In this document: positions 5,275 to 7,721 of the stretch, in pieces
Numbering within the stretch: position 1 is the stretch's first letter
How the letters are laid out: the number at the start of each line of letters is the position of its first letter
Source: Bacteroidota bacterium
GTDB taxonomy: Bacteria; Bacteroidota; Bacteroidia; Chitinophagales; UBA10324
Length of the DNA: 7,721 nucleotides
Assembly (NCBI GenBank): GCA_003455275.1
Contig: DMRR01000250.1
Location: 1-7,721, forward strand
Direction: 5' to 3'
The notes under the pieces: model-generated
Databases searched by the model: none
What the model was told of the DNA's origin: nothing
What the model saw: the letters and a program-made list of their open reading frames with translations, nothing else
Program-made: the position numbers and the translations under genes

Positions 5275-7233
5275 TTACATGACTTTAATATCTAATTCCT
5301 CATACGGTGAATTATTACTGATGTATTCAGGCACCAGCTGCTTCAGCTTCGCAACAATTGCATGATTGTTTTGCTTATCAAAGAGAGAAATCAATTCTCT
5401 TATTTCATCTTCAACTTGTTCGAATTCATACTCGCGCACTTTTGCAATCAGGATTTTTGTGTGATGTGTTGGAATAGTATTCTCAGCATTCGCCAGCAAC
5501 TCTTCAAATAATTTTTCTCCCGGGCGCAGACCGGTGAATTCAATCTTAATGTCTTTGTTCAACTGAAGTCCGCTTAACTGAATCATCTTCTTCGCAAGGT
5601 CAATAATCTTAACCGGCTCGCCCATATCGAAAATAAAAATCTCTCCTCCATTTCCCATTGCGCCTGCTTCCAAAACCAATTGACATGCTTCTGGAATAGT
5701 CATAAAGAATCTTGTAATCTCCGGATGAGTAACGGTGAGCGGCCCACCTGATTCTATCTGCTGACGAAAACGCGGAAGTACAGAGCCATTCGATCCAAGA
5801 ACATTTCCGAACCTGGTGGTGATAAAGCGAGTCGGATTCTCTCTTGCTTCTTTTTTTATTTTCATATCAAGCGACTGCACATAAATTTCTGCAACACGCT
5901 TGCTTGCTCCCATCACATTGGTTGGGTTTACAGCTTTATCAGTGCTTACAAGAACAAAAACTTCAACTCCATATTTCACTGAAAGGTCCGCAGCATTTTT
6001 TGTTCCCAGCACATTGGTAAGTATGCTTTCCGAAGGATTATTTTCCATAAGCGGAACATGCTTGTATGCAGCCGCGTGAAAAACCAATTCCGGTTTCAGA
6101 ACTTTGAACACTTTTTCAAGGCGCTCATATACCCGCACATCTCCCAGCACAATTTCATATCGCAGTTCAGGAAAATCATGTTGCAGCTCAAGGTCGAGTT
6201 CGTGCAGTGGGCTTTCCGCCTGATCAAAACAGATCAGCAACTCAGGATGAAAGTGTGCAAGCTGCCGAACAATTTCCTGACCAATGGAGCCTGCGGCACC
6301 TGTAACGAGAATTCTTTTTCCGCGCGTTTGTTTTTCAATGCTCTCTTTGTTTAGCTCAATGGGATCCCGTTCCAGAATATCTTCAATGCGAATGGATCGA
6401 ATCTGATTAACGCTAAGTTCTCCGTTAATCCATTTTGTAGCCGGTGGAACGGTCAGCACCTTCACATCATACTTAAGGCAAGTATTAATTACTTTATTTT
6501 TTTCTGAAGCACTTACTCTTGTATCACTCAGAATCAGCAATTCAGCTTCGCCGGTTGCCAAAAGTTTATCCAGGTCGCGGTCGGTATTATACACACTCAC
6601 GCCTTCAATTTTAGAAGTGTGTCGCGCCGGATTGCGGTCAATAAATGCAACTACATCATAATTTTTCTTGCGGTCTTGTTCCAGCGTTCGTTTGGTAATT
6701 ACTCCGTTTTCATCCGCACCATAAATAATCACAGTAGTTTTTGGTTTCTTGCTTTTCACCACTTCTTCATAAATAGTTTTCACTGCAATGCGATACGCTG
6801 CAAGCAAAAACATACTGATGAAATAATCAATCAGCAGAATTGAAAACGGAACTAAATAGTGCGGCTGAAATTGTTCGACAATAAAATTGAGAATCCCCAG
6901 TGTAGAAGTGCAAAGTGTTACTGAAATAAAAATCCGCTGCGCATCTTCCGAACTCGTGTATTTAATCATACCTGCATATGTGCGGAAGAGCAAAAAGAAA
7001 ACAAATCGGAAAGCGAACAGCGAAACGACAGCCCTTGGTATCAGCGAAATTTCTGCATCCGGAATTTTAAAATTGAAACGAAGAAGGTAAGCAAGAATGA
7101 TCGATACAATTACTACCAGGCAATCCACCGCCATTACTGCCCAGTGAGTCCAGAGAGATTTTATATTGTAATTGCGGAACACGAAAGCAAACTTAACTTT
7201 CATTGTGATTTTTTTCAGAAGGGGAAAATTCAT
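5275..7233 (-). CDS. Membrane nucleotide-sugar 4,6-dehydratase, CapD/WbpM/PglF type
   Basis: Enzymes of this class convert UDP-N-acetylglucosamine to the 4-keto-6-deoxy sugar that feeds synthesis of surface-polysaccharide and glycoprotein sugars. Four hydrophobic segments lie near residues 32-52, 64-84, 100-118 and 126-150. A first Rossmann-like domain follows (VIIYGADENG, 168-177). The catalytic extended-SDR domain has ILVTGAAGSIGQE (308-320), FHAAAYKHVPLMENNP (385-400), VLVSTDKAVNPTNVMGASK (427-445) and TRFGNVLGSNGSV (473-485), then FTGLRPGEKLFEELL (566-580). The usual catalytic Tyr is M441, with S430, D432, K433 and K445 in place, as in the WbpM/PglF subgroup. The 652 residues match the long membrane form. 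ATG 7233 is the longest start; ATG 7203 (codon 11, MKVKFAFVF) is equally plausible, and there is a TAA at 7239-7237. No glycosyltransferase or aminotransferase follows within the window, so it stands apart from a visible polysaccharide cluster. The exact substrate is inferred. Confidence 0.94.
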   Translation of the reverse strand: MNFPLLKKITMKVKFAFVFRNYNIKSLWTHWAVMAVDCLVVIVSIILAYLLRFNFKIPDAEISLIPRAVVSLFAFRFVFFLLFRTYAGMIKYTSSEDAQRIFISVTLCTSTLGILNFIVEQFQPHYLVPFSILLIDYFISMFLLAAYRIAVKTIYEEVVKSKKPKTTVIIYGADENGVITKRTLEQDRKKNYDVVAFIDRNPARHTSKIEGVSVYNTDRDLDKLLATGEAELLILSDTRVSASEKNKVINTCLKYDVKVLTVPPATKWINGELSVNQIRSIRIEDILERDPIELNKESIEKQTRGKRILVTGAAGSIGQEIVRQLAHFHPELLICFDQAESPLHELDLELQHDFPELRYEIVLGDVRVYERLEKVFKVLKPELVFHAAAYKHVPLMENNPSESILTNVLGTKNAADLSVKYGVEVFVLVSTDKAVNPTNVMGASKRVAEIYVQSLDMKIKKEARENPTRFITTRFGNVLGSNGSVLPRFRQQIESGGPLTVTHPEITRFFMTIPEACQLVLEAGAMGNGGEIFIFDMGEPVKIIDLAKKMIQLSGLQLNKDIKIEFTGLRPGEKLFEELLANAENTIPTHHTKILIAKVREYEFEQVEDEIRELISLFDKQNNHAIVAKLKQLVPEYISNNSPYEELDIKVM

Positions 7234-7248
7234 TTTTTAACTTCCAAT

Positions 7249-7257
7249 TACATTCGC
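7249..7257 (+). promoter_or_regulatory. Possible minus-7 element for the thioesterase gene
   Basis: TACATTCGC is one base from the TAnnTTTGC form, and its G is eight bases before the ATG at 7264, which would make the transcript nearly leaderless. No minus-33 TTG is seen. A minus-33 region would overlap the first codons of the divergent dehydratase gene if that gene starts at 7233. Confidence 0.3.
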
Positions 7258-7263
7258 CATTCT

Positions 7264-7689
7264 ATGGAAAATTTCAAACACAAAACACCAATACAAGTCC
7301 GTTTCAAAGACACGGATATGATGGGTCATGTAAACAATGCGGCTTACGCTACTTATGTAGAATATGCCCGGCTTCAGTATTTCAAAGATGTAGTGAGTGA
7401 TGGTGTTGACTGGAGCAAGCAGGAAGGATTAATACTTGCAAAACTCGAATTGAATTTCCGTGCTCCACTTTTCTTTGGTGAAATTGTTTCTGTTTACACC
7501 CGGTGTTCCCGAATTGGTAAATCAAGTTTTGACCTCGAATGGAAAATTGTCCGCGAAAAAAATTCTAAAGAAGAAACTGCGGCTGAAGGAAGTGCGGTTT
7601 TGGTGTGTTATGATTATGCAACCGGGAAATCTGTTCCGCTTTCTGAAGAAAGAAAAAAGAAACTGATTGCATATGAGAATATGAATTAA
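7264..7689 (+). CDS. Acyl-CoA thioesterase, hotdog fold (YbgC/4HBT-like)
   Basis: A small cytosolic thioesterase of the 4-hydroxybenzoyl-CoA thioesterase superfamily that hydrolyses acyl-CoA to free acid and CoA. The 141-residue length is usual for the family. The signature FKDTDMMGHVNNAAYATYVE (14-33) is present; D18 occupies the catalytic Asp position of the Pseudomonas 4HBT enzyme. LELNFRAPLFFGE (61-73) and the strand pattern SFDLEWKIV (88-96) complete the hotdog fold. The true substrate is unknown; fatty-acyl or acyl-ACP hydrolysis are both possible. ATG at 7264 is chosen although the frame stays open upstream to 7144, because homology begins here and an earlier start would run into the divergent dehydratase gene. 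Only 30 bp separate the two starts if that gene begins at 7233. It may serve the same acyl-CoA pool as the dehydrogenase at 962-2104, but they are not linked in an operon. Confidence 0.92.
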   Translation: MENFKHKTPIQVRFKDTDMMGHVNNAAYATYVEYARLQYFKDVVSDGVDWSKQEGLILAKLELNFRAPLFFGEIVSVYTRCSRIGKSSFDLEWKIVREKNSKEETAAEGSAVLVCYDYATGKSVPLSEERKKKLIAYENMN

Positions 7690-7691
7690 AC

Positions 7692-7720
7692 TATGATCTA
7701 CATCTTATGTCTGTATCATA
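7692..7720. repeat. Nested inverted repeat after the thioesterase stop
   Basis: TATGAT (7692-7697) pairs with ATCATA (7715-7720), and inside it ACAT (7700-7703) pairs with ATGT (7707-7710) around CTT. It begins two bases after the TAA stop. It could fold as an interrupted stem-loop, and a terminator role is possible, but the window ends before any T-run can be seen. Confidence 0.35.
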
Positions 7721-7721
7721 A

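Noticed and set aside
7144..7263. N-terminal extension of the thioesterase from a GTG at 7144
   Set aside because: The extension is antisense to the dehydratase coding region, and family homology begins at the ATG at 7264.

Overview
The window looks like a chromosomal housekeeping segment from a member of the Bacteroidota. Four things point there. The translation starts lack Shine-Dalgarno sequences and sit in A-rich leaders. Promoters fit the phylum's TAnnTTTG minus-7 element, clearest before rplA and murQ. The protein families (L1, PDZ/S41 protease, short MurQ, long FlaA1/CapD-type membrane dehydratase, YbgC-like thioesterase) read like typical members from this phylum. Intergenic DNA is AT-rich with simple ATTTATGATT-type repeats. 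The species cannot be named from sequence alone.

Layout: (1) 1-605 minus, ribosomal protein L1 (rplA), with its 3' end cut by the window edge. (2) 606-961, a 356-bp intergenic region with a good rplA promoter and a possible promoter and dyad for the next gene. (3) 962-2104 plus, an acyl-CoA dehydrogenase. (4) 2105-3634 minus, a carboxy-terminal processing protease that abuts the dehydrogenase stop with no gap. (5) 3635-3788, a divergent region with a GNRA-capped hairpin and an apparently near-leaderless murQ promoter. (6) 3789-4601 plus, murQ. (7) 4602-4691, a repeat-rich spacer. (8) 4692-5264 plus, an acidic, aromatic-rich protein of unknown function starting with TTG. (9) 5275-7233 minus, a membrane-anchored nucleotide-sugar 4,6-dehydratase of the CapD/WbpM/PglF type. 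(10) 7264-7689 plus, a hotdog-fold acyl-CoA thioesterase, followed by a nested inverted repeat at the window end.

The genes do not form one operon: strand changes at almost every junction, and only murQ and the unknown gene are co-directional neighbours. Themes are envelope upkeep (processing protease, cell-wall amino-sugar recycling, surface-glycan precursor synthesis) and acyl-CoA metabolism (dehydrogenase, thioesterase), plus one ribosomal gene. I see no mobile element, CRISPR array, tRNA, rRNA or clear novel multi-gene system. The observations most worth following are rplA apparently detached from rplK with its own promoter, near-leaderless start architecture at murQ and possibly at the thioesterase, a 13-bp promoter-like word shared by the two acyl-CoA genes, frequent non-ATG starts (3 of 7), and the uncharacterised 190-residue protein.
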